Part shown: one piece after another, positions 40,253-48,377 of the stretch
How positions within the stretch are numbered: the first letter of the stretch is position 1
Layout of the letters: every line of letters starts with the position of its first letter
From: Progne subis subis
Taxonomy: Eukaryota; Chordata; Aves; Passeriformes; Hirundinidae
Direction of reading: 5' to 3'
NCBI GenBank assembly: GCA_022316685.1
Contig: JAKJHU010000030.1
Coordinates: 12,537,360 to 12,601,359 of the forward strand
Length of the DNA: 64,000 nucleotides
Notes under the pieces: model-generated
Databases searched by the model: none
What the model saw: only the letters and a program-made list of their open reading frames with translations
Told to the model about the DNA's origin: nothing
Translations under genes and position numbers: made by a program

Positions 40253-40687
40253 TGCGCTCAGGCTTTGTAAAAGAGGATGCTTGTCAGTTTTCATGGAGCA
40301 GAAACAGTGAAGTCAGTAGATCCTCCTGTGCATCCTTTCTCCTCACTTACCTGTTACCCCAGGCAGAGCACCCCTCACATGCAGAGGACAAGGAGCTCTT
40401 CTCTAGAAAGCAGTCTGGGATGATCTGACTTTTCCAGCCTGCTCCCCTGCTGTGGCACCTCCTGTTCCTTGCCCCAGCTCTCTCCTCACCACAGTCCCAT
40501 GATGTTGGTCTCCTGCACTGAACTTTAGCAAGCTGGGTTCTTTCAGAAGGACAAAGAGCATTAAAATACAGGCTTTGTCTAGATGCACACTGTTGTATGC
40601 CTTGGAATGATATACAGACATTTAATAATTCACAGGAATGATTTCTCCCTGCACAAGAATCCGGTGACAAGAATCTGTCACTGATAC
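36663..40687. other. Intergenic region; no gene seen
   Basis: There are no open frames above about 190 codons and none with recognisable features. An A34 run lies at 40215-40248. I could not assign any repeat family in this stretch. Confidence 0.5.
40215..40248. repeat. A34 homopolymer
   Basis: Thirty-four consecutive A about 440 bases left of the older ERVL-type LTR. No element body was recognised upstream. Confidence 0.9.
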
Positions 40688-41036
40688 ACTGTGTTGAGTG
40701 GCAGGGTTTTAGTAGCAGGGCACTACAGGAGTGGCTTCTGTGAGAAGCTGCCAGAAGCTTCCCCCACGTCTGACAGAGCCAATGCCAGCCAGCTCCAGGA
40801 TGGTCAAGGCCAAATCTATCAGCAGTGTCAGTAATACCTCTGTGATAAGGTCTTTGAGGGGAAAAAAAAACCTCTTCAGAATAACAGCAATGGGGAGAGG
40901 AGTGAGAATATGTGAGCAAAACTGTCCTGCAGACTCCAGCGTCAGTGAGGAAGGAGGAGGAGGAGGCCTTCAGGCACCAGAGCAGAGATTCACCTGCAGC
41001 CCATGGAGGGCCTCACACTGTACCAAGTGGGTACCC
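40688..41036 (+). mobile_element. Older ERVL-type LTR, left part (split by the retrovirus)
   Basis: It shares with 32724-34092 the order of blocks 'gtggcttctgtgagaagctg', 'agaagcttcccccacgtc', 'gagaatatgtgagcaaaac', 'gtcagtgaggaaggagg' and 'agagcagagattcacctgcag'. It breaks off exactly at the retroviral insertion (41036/41037) and resumes after it at 49103 in the correct order, so the retrovirus landed inside this LTR. Confidence 0.7.
41031..41036. repeat. Target-site duplication, left (GTACCC)
   Basis: Six bases directly before the 5' LTR, repeated exactly at 49103-49108 after the 3' LTR. Six-base duplications are typical of alpha- and betaretrovirus integrases. Confidence 0.93.
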
Positions 41037-41410
41037 TGTAGTGGTGCAGAACTGTTTTATTAGGTTTTTGTAAGAAGTTTATGTTATGGTTCATTTCACT
41101 GTATCCCCAATTTTGTATCCCTTTTGTGTCGTCTGTATAATAAGGTGTTTTGTGTCAATCATCCCACTCCTCACATGGCATGTAACATCCCTCTGCCCCC
41201 CCTCACTCTGGGGCAGCCTGTCTATCACTCCAGGGGTCCCTCCCAGATTGCGAAACCTCAGGGAGAGGGCTTCGGGTGGACAGGTAGCCTGGGGGAATTC
41301 TTTCCCTCTGGAGGTGGTTGGTCCGAGGCTTGGGGGTGGGCACACCTTGTTACCCCCTGGGTCCCCTGATTTGTTGTCTTGTTGTATCCTCCCTGGAACC
41401 CCTCCCCCGC

Positions 41411-41418
41411 TTATAAGG
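41411..41418 (+). promoter_or_regulatory. TATA-like box of the 5' LTR
   Basis: TTATAAGG, about 165 bases before the poly(A) signal. The same element is at 48752-48759 in the 3' LTR. Transcription would start about 25-30 bases downstream. Confidence 0.65.
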
Positions 41419-41576
41419 GAGAGGGGATTCAAAGTTTTCTCTCTCAGCTGCTCCTCTCCGAGCTGCTCCTCTCTCTCCCAGCAGCTCTCCGAGCAGCTCT
41501 CGCTCAGCTGCTCAGCTCCCAGCCTCTGAGCTCTCGCCTCTGAGCTCGGAGCTCTCTGCTTCTCAACTCTGGAGCT

Positions 41577-41582
41577 AATAAA
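41577..41582 (+). terminator. Poly(A) signal AATAAA of the 5' LTR
   Basis: AATAAA followed within about 50 bases by T- and TG-rich sequence. The functional equivalent in the 3' LTR is 48918-48923. Confidence 0.75.
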
Positions 41583-41764
41583 CGTCTTTTAACCTGCTAA
41601 GCTGAGAGCCAGCCTTTTCTCTTCTGCTGCTGTTGACTGTCTCAACATACGGGGTCCAACTGCTAAGCCGAAGCCGAAGCGAACTGGAAACATCTGTATC
41701 TGTGTTGACCGAGCTAGCCAGAGGTCCTCTCCCGCCCGGAGCGGGGAAAAAACCAGATACATTT

Positions 41765-41782
41765 TGGCGCTCCAACTCGGGG
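41765..41782 (+). other. Primer binding site (tRNA-Lys-like, non-canonical)
   Basis: Three bases after the LTR end lies TGGCGCTCCAACTCGGGG. Every such site begins TGG, complementary to tRNA CCA. The closest type I know is the Lys1,2 site, from which it differs by one inserted T and two substitutions. The primer tRNA is therefore uncertain. Confidence 0.6.
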
Positions 41783-42060
41783 CGGACCACGCCGGCAGAA
41801 GCAGCTTCGACCACGTGGACACGGCTCCACGGAGACAGAGCGTCTGGTGCCCACGCAGGGTCCACTGGAGACGAGGCGGACCCTGCGAACGGACTGGGGC
41901 TGATTTAGCCCGAAGAACAGTCTCTGGGCGTCACGCACCCCTGTGAAATTGACTTTTAAACAAGGCAAGTTCCAGGGGAAAGAAGGGCAGCTTTGGGGCC
42001 CCGACCGGAGTCCTTCTTGCAGCAGAACATCCAGACCCAGGCACCCCCCAGGCACAGGAA

Positions 42061-42069
42061 CAGGTAAGT
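42061..42069 (+). other. Retroviral major splice donor (CAG/GTAAGT)
   Basis: The leader contains a perfect consensus donor, CAG followed by GTAAGTA, with the intron starting at 42064. This position, 300 bases after the LTR and 200 before the gag start, is the usual place for the donor of spliced env mRNA. Confidence 0.65.
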
Positions 42070-42262
42070 ATACCCACAACGGGACATATTTACTGGTTTT
42101 AGGGTTCCCCGAGGGAGGGGGAAGCCATTGGGGAGGAAAAAATCCTCCAAAAATAGCTGCGCAGCTAAAGGGTTAAACCTCCTGTGATTTTGAGCGAACG
42201 GGGTTCGCAGGGGGGAGTGCTTTCATCTGGGTTTGGGTCCAAAAGCAACTTAGTATCAAAAC

Positions 42263-44311
42263 ATGGGTGGAAAGCTAACGGTTTGCTCAGAAAAGGTTGT
42301 ATTATAACTATGCTTCTGTTGTTAACGAGGCCAAATTGAAAATCTCAAACGGCGAGTTAAGAAGTTTTGTTCGCTGGGTTCATCTGCATTTTTCCCCAAG
42401 TTTCTCCCGACAGAGTCTGCAGTGCCGACTTCTGCGGCACTGTAGAAAACGAATTAATTCGGCTCATTCGAACTGGAGACAAAAAAGCTACAAAGTATTT
42501 TACTATAGCAACAAAAGTAAAGGCAATTCAGTCTCAAAAGGGAGTGCAGGAAAAGCCCAGCCGAGAAACGTGTTCTCCCCCTCCTCCTCCCCCCTCCTCC
42601 TTTCTCCGGTCCCCGTGTCCCGTTCAAAAATGCCGCGTTCGTTTTTCTGTGGGGGGGGGAACTGGGTCTGAAGACACGTGGTCCCCTTGGGGCTCCCAAG
42701 ATGGCGGCGACCGCATGGCAGGGGACTCCCCCGCCCCCTCAGCACCGCCCACCCCTCCCTGCCCCGGTGACGTGGTGCCCGCGCGGCGCGGCCCCCGCCC
42801 CCCCCCTGCCCCGCGCGGCGCGGCCCCGCCCCGTCCCGCCCCCCGCCCCCGACTCGCGCGGCCCCGCCCCCGCCCCACGCGGCGCCGGGCCGGCCGCGCC
42901 GCACGCCGCCGCGCTGCCCGCCCCAACCCCTCGTGCCTGCGCGTGCGCACTGCGGCACCCCTTCCCCCCCGCAGCCGCCGCGCCGCCGCCCGCCCCGGAG
43001 CAGCCCGGTCCCACGCCGGAGGGGCTCGAGCCCGCTCCCCCGGGATCCCCCCCACCCCCCCACTCCTTGATGACGTCACCCCCCGGGCAAACCGCACCCC
43101 CTGCAGGGACGCAGTTGCCAGGCAACCAAGTGCCTCAGGGCACGGGCGTCCCAGCTCCCTCAAACCCGGAAGTGCCCGAGCAGGGAACAGGAGCCGATGC
43201 AGCTGCCGGCTCCTGCTCCATTCCCACCCTTGCCCCTGTTACCTTCCGCAATGCCCGCGGGGGTAACAACAGGGCAGAGTACCATCCATTTCCCCGAGCC
43301 ACCATCAAAGAGATCTGCAAAGCTCACAGGATATATGGCCCAGATGGGCCGTATTTCAGGGGGCTTCTCAGAGCAGATCTCTCTGCAGAGGAGGTGGTGC
43401 CTGCTGATTTAAAGTACCTGTTTTCTTGTTTGTTGAACCCAATGGAGTATATCCTATGGGTCACAGCTTGGAAACAGCTGCTCCAGGATGCCTTACCAGG
43501 GCTTCTCAACAATGTTAACACTAGAGCTGATGCTCAGGGAAACCCCATCACTCTAGACCACCTGCTGGGGAGGGGCAGTGGGCAGAAGCCACTGACCAAG
43601 TGGTCGTTCCTGTCCAGTGCCTCCATGTAGTGAGAGAGACAGCCCTGACTGCATTCTTCAGCATGCAAACACAAGGTCCTGCGATTTCATATTCGAAAAT
43701 CAAGCAGGACCAAAGGGAGTCTTTCACAGATTTTGTAGGCAGACTGTCCCGAGCTATTGAAGCTCAGGTCAAAATGAAATGGCTCGGGAACACATTTTAA
43801 CAGAGATTGCGTTTTCAAATGCAAATGATTTATGTCGTGCTGCGATTTTAAGTTTACCCCTAAACCCCAAACCAACCTTACCAGACATGCTTCAGGTATG
43901 TCAGGTAAAAGTTCCTTTAATGAGTTCTACAGGTCCGCGGCCCAAACCTCATCAAGTTGCAGCCCTGGAAGTGGAAGATTCCCGAAAAAACACCGAACAC
44001 CGCGAAGAAGCCTTCTGCTCAGAGCTCCCAGAAGTGTTTTTTTGTGCGGGAATTTGGGGCATTGGGTTTCCAAATGCCCCCTCAAGAAAGAATTAGAGGA
44101 CCTCAAAAACAAAAAAGGGGGAGGGGAAGGGGAAAAAGGGAGAGGGTTTAAACCCTCACAAAAAAAACTGGTGAAAGAGCGCAGGTCCACCCTGCGTGAG
44201 GAAAAAAATGGGGTGGACCGGGCAGGAGGGGAGGGGAAAGGGAGCCAAGGGAAAAAGGAGAAGCTGCATTGCCCCATTCAGGGTGGCAGCAAAAATAACA
44301 CACTGAAATGA
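42263..44311 (+). pseudogene. gag: Retroviral gag, interrupted by several frame changes
   Basis: Gag forms the particle shell. The start ATG at 42263 gives MGGKLT, fitting N-myristoylation, but this frame stops at 42305-42307. Matrix-like sequence continues in other frames (about 42300-42390, then about 42390-42750). A PSAP motif (42736-42747), a possible budding motif, is followed by a very GC-rich proline-rich spacer. The capsid N-terminal part (EYHPFPRATIKEICKAH, about 43270) runs to a stop at 43628. The major homology region (IKQDQRESFTDFVGRLSRAI) is in another frame (43600-43800). The capsid end follows in a third frame (from about 43790). One CCHC zinc knuckle (CGNLGHWVSKC, about 44045) and a Lys-rich tail end at TGA 44309-44311. 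At least five frame changes are needed, some near homopolymers (T5C4 at 42388, G8 near 42652, T7 near 44037). Confidence 0.85.
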
Positions 44312-44613
44312 CTTACACAGATCATGACATGGCACAACCGATTTTGACAACCAATTCTAAATATACCCCCTACAGGTTGCAGCTCACGGAGGGTTTGCAC
44401 CTGAAAGACGACGACTGGAATTTTGTGTCAGTTGACAACAGTGAGCAGGGTACCTGGCCAAGGGTCAAAGGTAAGCTCATCGTTGTGGGGGACTGCAAAC
44501 ACACCCAAAAGAGATCGAAATTCTTCCAGGAACACTTGATAACAATCCTGGAAAATTCGTTCTCTGGCTACGCTGCACTCACCCACCAACATTCCTACCT
44601 AAAGAGCAGATAG
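44308..44613 (+). CDS. Unassigned 101-codon retroviral frame between gag and protease
   Basis: The ATG overlaps the gag stop (ATGA, 44308-44311), and the frame is -1 relative to the end of gag, which fits the position reached by gag-pro frameshifting. The product contains DDDWNFVSVD and GTWPRVKGKLIVVGD. I do not recognise it as a dUTPase: the Gly-Leu-Asp signature is missing. An IVAQIIPTW stretch just downstream, in yet another frame (about 44610-44640), recalls the end of pre-protease or dUTPase domains. The frame ends at 44611-44613 in TAG, and the protease frame opens at 44603. No standard slippery heptamer was seen at the overlap. It may be the N-terminal part of a broken Pro polyprotein. 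Confidence 0.45.
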   Translation: MTYTDHDMAQPILTTNSKYTPYRLQLTEGLHLKDDDWNFVSVDNSEQGTWPRVKGKLIVVGDCKHTQKRSKFFQEHLITILENSFSGYAALTHQHSYLKSR

Positions 44614-44674
44614 TTGCCCAGATCATACCCACCTGGAACGACTGGAAGAAGATAACATACCAACAGCTTGTCCT

Positions 44675-47600
44675 GTGCACAGCATCACTGAAGTGAAACC
44701 CCAGGTGGGATGTGAGTTACAGGTGGGTGATGAGGCCATTAACATCACAGGCCTCCTAGACACGGGCGCGGACGTTACTGTAATTCCAGCTAAGCACTGG
44801 CCGTCACGTTGGGCCTTGGAAAACGTGGCAGGACACGTGCAAGGAATAGGGGGAATGCAATTGGCCAAACAATCAAAGAGTGTGGTGCAAATTAAGGGGC
44901 CAAAAGGGCAATTGGCCAGTTTACGCCCTTTTGTTTTAGATTATAGGGAACCCTTGTTGGGGAGAGACCTGATGGCCCAGTGGGGAGTCACGATTGACAT
45001 CCCAGACCCCCCACAGGATTTTTGGGCAGCGGTCGCTGAGGAGCGCCCTACCCACAAGCTGAATTGGAAAACAGATTCGCCAGTGTGGGTGGAACAGTGG
45101 CCGCTTTCAAAACAGAAATTGAAGGCGCTCGAAGAGCTCGTGGAGGAGCAGTTAGCTAAGGGTCACATTGTAGAGACCACCAGCCCTTGGAATTCACCGG
45201 TTTTCGTTATCCAGAAGCCGGGGAAAGACAAGTGGAGACTCCTCCAGGATCTCAGACAAATTAACAACGTGATAGAAGACATGGGCTCTCTTCAGCCTGG
45301 GATGCCTACCCCGACCATGCTCCCACAAAATTGGAAATTGGCTGTTATAGATATAAAAGATTGTTTCTTCCATATTCCCCTACACCCTGACGACGCACCA
45401 CGTTTTGCATTCTCGGTTCCCACCATTAACCGAGAGGCCCCGAGGAAACGCTACCATTGGAGGGTTTTACCCCAAGGGATGAAGGTGTCACCTATCATCT
45501 GCCAGTGGTATGTGGCTTCCTTGCTGTCCCCGGTCCGCGTAGCCGCAGAGAAAGCAATCATCCATCATTATATGGATGATGTGCTTGTGTGTGCCCCCAC
45601 CGATGATGTCTTGTCACACGCGCTTGACCTGACAATTAATGCATTGGTTGTTGCAGGGTTCGAGCTGCAGGAAGACAAAGTTCAAAGGATGCCACCTTGG
45701 AGGTACCTTGGGCTAGAAATTGGCAAGCGGACCATTGTGCCGCAGAAATTGGAAATCAAGGCCAGAATTCAGACCCTTGCAGATGTCCATCAACTGTGTG
45801 GGGCATTGAATTGGGTGAGACCCTGGCTGGGCCTCACAACTGAGGACCTAGCCCCTCTTTTCAATTTATTGAAAGGGGGAGAGGAGCTGAGTTCTCCCAG
45901 GGAACTAACCCCGGAAGCGAAGGAGGCACTGGAAAAGGTACAGCATCTCATGTCCACTCGGCAGGCCCACCGGTGTGATCCGGACCTGCCTTTCAAATTC
46001 ATAATAATGGGGAAATTGCCACACCTACATGGAGTCATTTTCCAATGGAGAAATAACATCAAAAAGGACCAGGGCAGAGAGGACCCGCTTCTAATCATAG
46101 AATGGGTCTTTCTCAGCCATCAAAGGTCCAAGAGAATGACACGTCCACAGGAACTGGTGGCTGAACTGATCCGAAAAGCCAGAGTCCGGATCAGGGAATT
46201 GGCCGGCTGTGATTTTGAATGCATTCACATTCCAATTAGATTAAGATCGGGCCAAATTACAAAGGCAATGTTAGAACACCTGCTTCAGGAAAACGAAGCA
46301 CTGCAGTTTGCTCTAGATTCCTTCACTGGGCAAATCTCAATTCATCGGCCAGCCCACAAAATTTTTAATCAGGATGCCAAATTCACACTGAATTTGAAAG
46401 ATGTTCGGAGCAGGAGGCCTTTAGAGGCCCTGACAGTTTTCACGGATGCGTCCGGAAGGTCCCACAAGTCAGTCATGACTTGGAAGGACCCTCAGACTCA
46501 GCAGTGGGAGGCAGATGTTGCCGAGGTGGAGGGATCACCTCAGGTTGCTGAGTTGGCCGCTGTTGTCAGGGCTTTTGAAAGGTTCCCCGAACCCTTCAAT
46601 TTAGTAACGGACTCCGCTTATGTAGCGGGGGTGGTATCGAGGGCAGATCAGGCAATACTGCAGGAAGTGTCTAACACAGCACTGTTTGAGCTGCTTTCTA
46701 AGCTTGTTAAGCTTGTCTCCCACAGAGAGCAGCCATTTTTTGTGATGCATACGAGATCACACACCGATTTGCCAGGTTTCATAGCTGAGGGGAACAGTAG
46801 GGCTGATGCTCTTGCTGCTCCTGCAGCGATGGCCCCATTGCCAAGCATTTTTGAGCAGGCAAAGCTCAGCCATCAGCTTCACCATCAGAACGCACCTGGC
46901 CTTGTTCGCCGGTTTCACATCACCCGGGAACAGGCTAAGGCAATTGTGGCTACGTGTCCCTCCTGTAACCAGCATGCACTCCCCACCTTAAGTGCGGGAG
47001 TGAACCCCAGAGGTCTGAACAGCTGTGAGCTGTGGCAGACTGACGTGACACATATCCCCCAATTCGGCAGATCTAAATATGTGCACGTGTCAGTGGACAC
47101 TTTCTCCGGTGCAGTTTTCGCTTCCGCCCACACAGGGGAGAAGACCTCGGATGCAATTAAACACCTCATCCAGGCTTTCTCCTTCATGGGCATCCCAAAA
47201 GAATTAAAAACTGATAATGGCCCGGCGTACCGTTCCAAGGAATTCTGCAGCTTCCTGCAACAATGGGGAGTGGGTCATAAAACAGGCATCCCTCATTCCC
47301 CGACAGGCCAAGCAGTGGTGGAGAGGACCCACAGGGAAATCAAAAGGGTCCTCAACCAACAACAACCAGTGTTGAAAACAGAAACACCACATACCCGATT
47401 GGCCAGGGCTCTATTCACACTGAATTTTTTAAACAGCACCTTTGAGTTTTTAAACCCTCCGATCGTTCGTCATTTCGGAGCAAACCCTCAGCTAAACATC
47501 AAAGAGAGGCCGCCAGTCATGGTCCGGGACCCTGAGACTGGAAGGACAGAGGGACCTCATTATTTGGTCACGTGGGGTCGTGGGTACGCTTGCGTGTCCA

Positions 47601-47788
47601 CCCCCACGGGGCCGAGATGGTTACCATCAAAATGGGTGAGGCCCTATGTCCCGAAGGTCTCAGAGGAGAAAAAGAAACTGCCACAAGTTACTCAGGCAGC
47701 TTTTAGGAGGAAAAGGAGGGAAGATTTTTCCCAGGATGGTTTCGCTTTCCTGAATGACCCCTGCTCGAATGCTAATTGTTTGTTTTAG
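44675..47788 (+). CDS. pol: Retroviral protease-polymerase (PR-RT-RNase H-IN), intact
   Basis: A single 1,037-codon frame, open from 44603; the listed start is a GTG, and the native product would come from Gag read-through, not from this codon. Aspartic protease: LLDTGADVTV (Asp29) and LLGRDLM (94-100). Reverse transcriptase: LLQDLRQIN (189-197), motif A VIDIKDCFFHIPLH (Asp226), LPQGMKVSP, and catalytic YMDD (299-302). RNase H: Asp591 (FTDASG), Glu626, Asp646 (TDSAY), Asp711 (SRADAL). Integrase: His/His/Cys/Cys zinc region (HQLHHQN to CPSC), then catalytic Asp790 (WQTDVTH), Asp847 (TDNGPAY) and Glu883 with the canonical 35-residue spacing. The end has a basic stretch (FRRKRRED). Every catalytic residue is present with no stop or frameshift. 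It overlaps the env start by 35 bases. Confidence 0.95.
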   Translation: MHSITEVKPQVGCELQVGDEAINITGLLDTGADVTVIPAKHWPSRWALENVAGHVQGIGGMQLAKQSKSVVQIKGPKGQLASLRPFVLDYREPLLGRDLMAQWGVTIDIPDPPQDFWAAVAEERPTHKLNWKTDSPVWVEQWPLSKQKLKALEELVEEQLAKGHIVETTSPWNSPVFVIQKPGKDKWRLLQDLRQINNVIEDMGSLQPGMPTPTMLPQNWKLAVIDIKDCFFHIPLHPDDAPRFAFSVPTINREAPRKRYHWRVLPQGMKVSPIICQWYVASLLSPVRVAAEKAIIHHYMDDVLVCAPTDDVLSHALDLTINALVVAGFELQEDKVQRMPPWRYLGLEIGKRTIVPQKLEIKARIQTLADVHQLCGALNWVRPWLGLTTEDLAPLFNLLKGGEELSSPRELTPEAKEALEKVQHLMSTRQAHRCDPDLPFKFIIMGKLPHLHGVIFQWRNNIKKDQGREDPLLIIEWVFLSHQRSKRMTRPQELVAELIRKARVRIRELAGCDFECIHIPIRLRSGQITKAMLEHLLQENEALQFALDSFTGQISIHRPAHKIFNQDAKFTLNLKDVRSRRPLEALTVFTDASGRSHKSVMTWKDPQTQQWEADVAEVEGSPQVAELAAVVRAFERFPEPFNLVTDSAYVAGVVSRADQAILQEVSNTALFELLSKLVKLVSHREQPFFVMHTRSHTDLPGFIAEGNSRADALAAPAAMAPLPSIFEQAKLSHQLHHQNAPGLVRRFHITREQAKAIVATCPSCNQHALPTLSAGVNPRGLNSCELWQTDVTHIPQFGRSKYVHVSVDTFSGAVFASAHTGEKTSDAIKHLIQAFSFMGIPKELKTDNGPAYRSKEFCSFLQQWGVGHKTGIPHSPTGQAVVERTHREIKRVLNQQQPVLKTETPHTRLARALFTLNFLNSTFEFLNPPIVRHFGANPQLNIKERPPVMVRDPETGRTEGPHYLVTWGRGYACVSTPTGPRWLPSKWVRPYVPKVSEEKKKLPQVTQAAFRRKRREDFSQDGFAFLNDPCSNANCLF

Positions 47789-48137
47789 TTCTTTTAGTCT
47801 TGGCAGAACCTGTCCAGTGCCAGTCCCCAGGGCTGAGGAAGTTCCACCTGCTCCTCAGCATCCTCCTGCTTGCCAGTCTCGCCGCACCTGTCTCCAGATG
47901 GTTGGTGCCCCAGTCCAAAGCCACCAGGGCAATGGGGCAGGCCACAAAGCCAGCCAAAACATCCGAGACATGGTGAATGACATCAAGAGAGAGACTGGTG
48001 ACTGGCTGAATGGATTGTTTGGGGACTGGGGAATTTCGGGCTGGGTGGGTTCAATTTTGAAATCAGTTTTGTTGTTTTTATTTGTTATTCTGTTAATTTT
48101 AATTGGATTTGGTATCGTCAAAAAAAATGTTAAGTAG
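47754..48137 (+). pseudogene. env: env remnant: leader region fused by deletion to the transmembrane end
   Basis: Env mediates entry; here most of it is missing. Two ATGs in one frame (47754 and 47769) overlap the end of pol, the usual start position of env. Hydrophobic leader-like sequence (LFVLVLLVLAEPV, then LLLSILLLASLAA) lies in the neighbouring frame from 47776. The first frame ends with a juxtamembrane part (DMVNDIKRETGDWLNGLFGDW) and a membrane span (SVLLFLFVILLILIGFGIV, about 48064-48119), stopping at 48135-48137. A class II env normally spans 1.5 kb or more; here about 380 bases remain, so the receptor-binding part and the fusion machinery are gone. Confidence 0.7.
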
Positions 48138-48360
48138 ATTAATTTCTAGCACCACACATGCCCCCTCTGTGAACCAAGTTGCTGTATCATCCGTGCCTGG
48201 ATGGGAGGAAAACATGGAACTGGAGGAAAACCCAGAAGACAGGAGACACCCAGAAGAAGAACCTCAGATGGAGTGGCCCACTCAGCCAGAGTGGCTCACT
48301 GAGAGTTACCCGGACTTTGAATATCATCCTCCTCCATTCCAGCCCTCCTCCTGTTATTAA
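48127..48360 (+). CDS. 77-codon acidic, proline-rich frame before the polypurine tract
   Basis: ATG 48127-48129 directly follows a run of A and opens 77 codons to TAA 48358-48360. It overlaps the env transmembrane frame by a few codons. The product is acidic (ENMELEENPEDRRHPEEEP), Trp/Pro-rich (EWPTQPEW) and ends with Tyr, Phe and Pro (YPDFEYHPPPFQPSSCY). The A8 run at 48120-48127 separates it by one base from the frame of the membrane span, so it may be the cytoplasmic tail of Env cut off by a single-base change. Alternatively it could be a small accessory gene. I do not recognise the family. Confidence 0.45.
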   Translation: MLSRLISSTTHAPSVNQVAVSSVPGWEENMELEENPEDRRHPEEEPQMEWPTQPEWLTESYPDFEYHPPPFQPSSCY

Positions 48361-48363
48361 AAC

Positions 48364-48377
48364 AAAAAAGGGGGAGA
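48364..48377 (+). other. Polypurine tract
   Basis: AAAAAAGGGGGAGA lies directly before the TG of the 3' LTR. This is the standard plus-strand primer site for reverse transcription. Confidence 0.93.

Larger units (their letters stand above)
41037..41761 (+). repeat. Retroviral 5' LTR (725 bp)
   Basis: It begins TGTAGTGG and ends AGATACA (TG...CA). A TATA-like TTATAAGG lies at 41411-41418, so U3 would end and R begin near 41440. The poly(A) signal AATAAA at 41577-41582 and a following T/G-rich stretch place the R/U5 border near 41600. The R region is a dense mix of AGCTGCTC, GAGCTC and CTCCGAG motifs. The copy at 48378-49102 is offset by exactly 7,341 bases with no difference noticed. Confidence 0.96.

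Noticed and set aside
41091..41432. 113-codon minus-strand frame in both LTRs
   Set aside because: Antisense to U3, no features; duplicated only because the LTR is duplicated.
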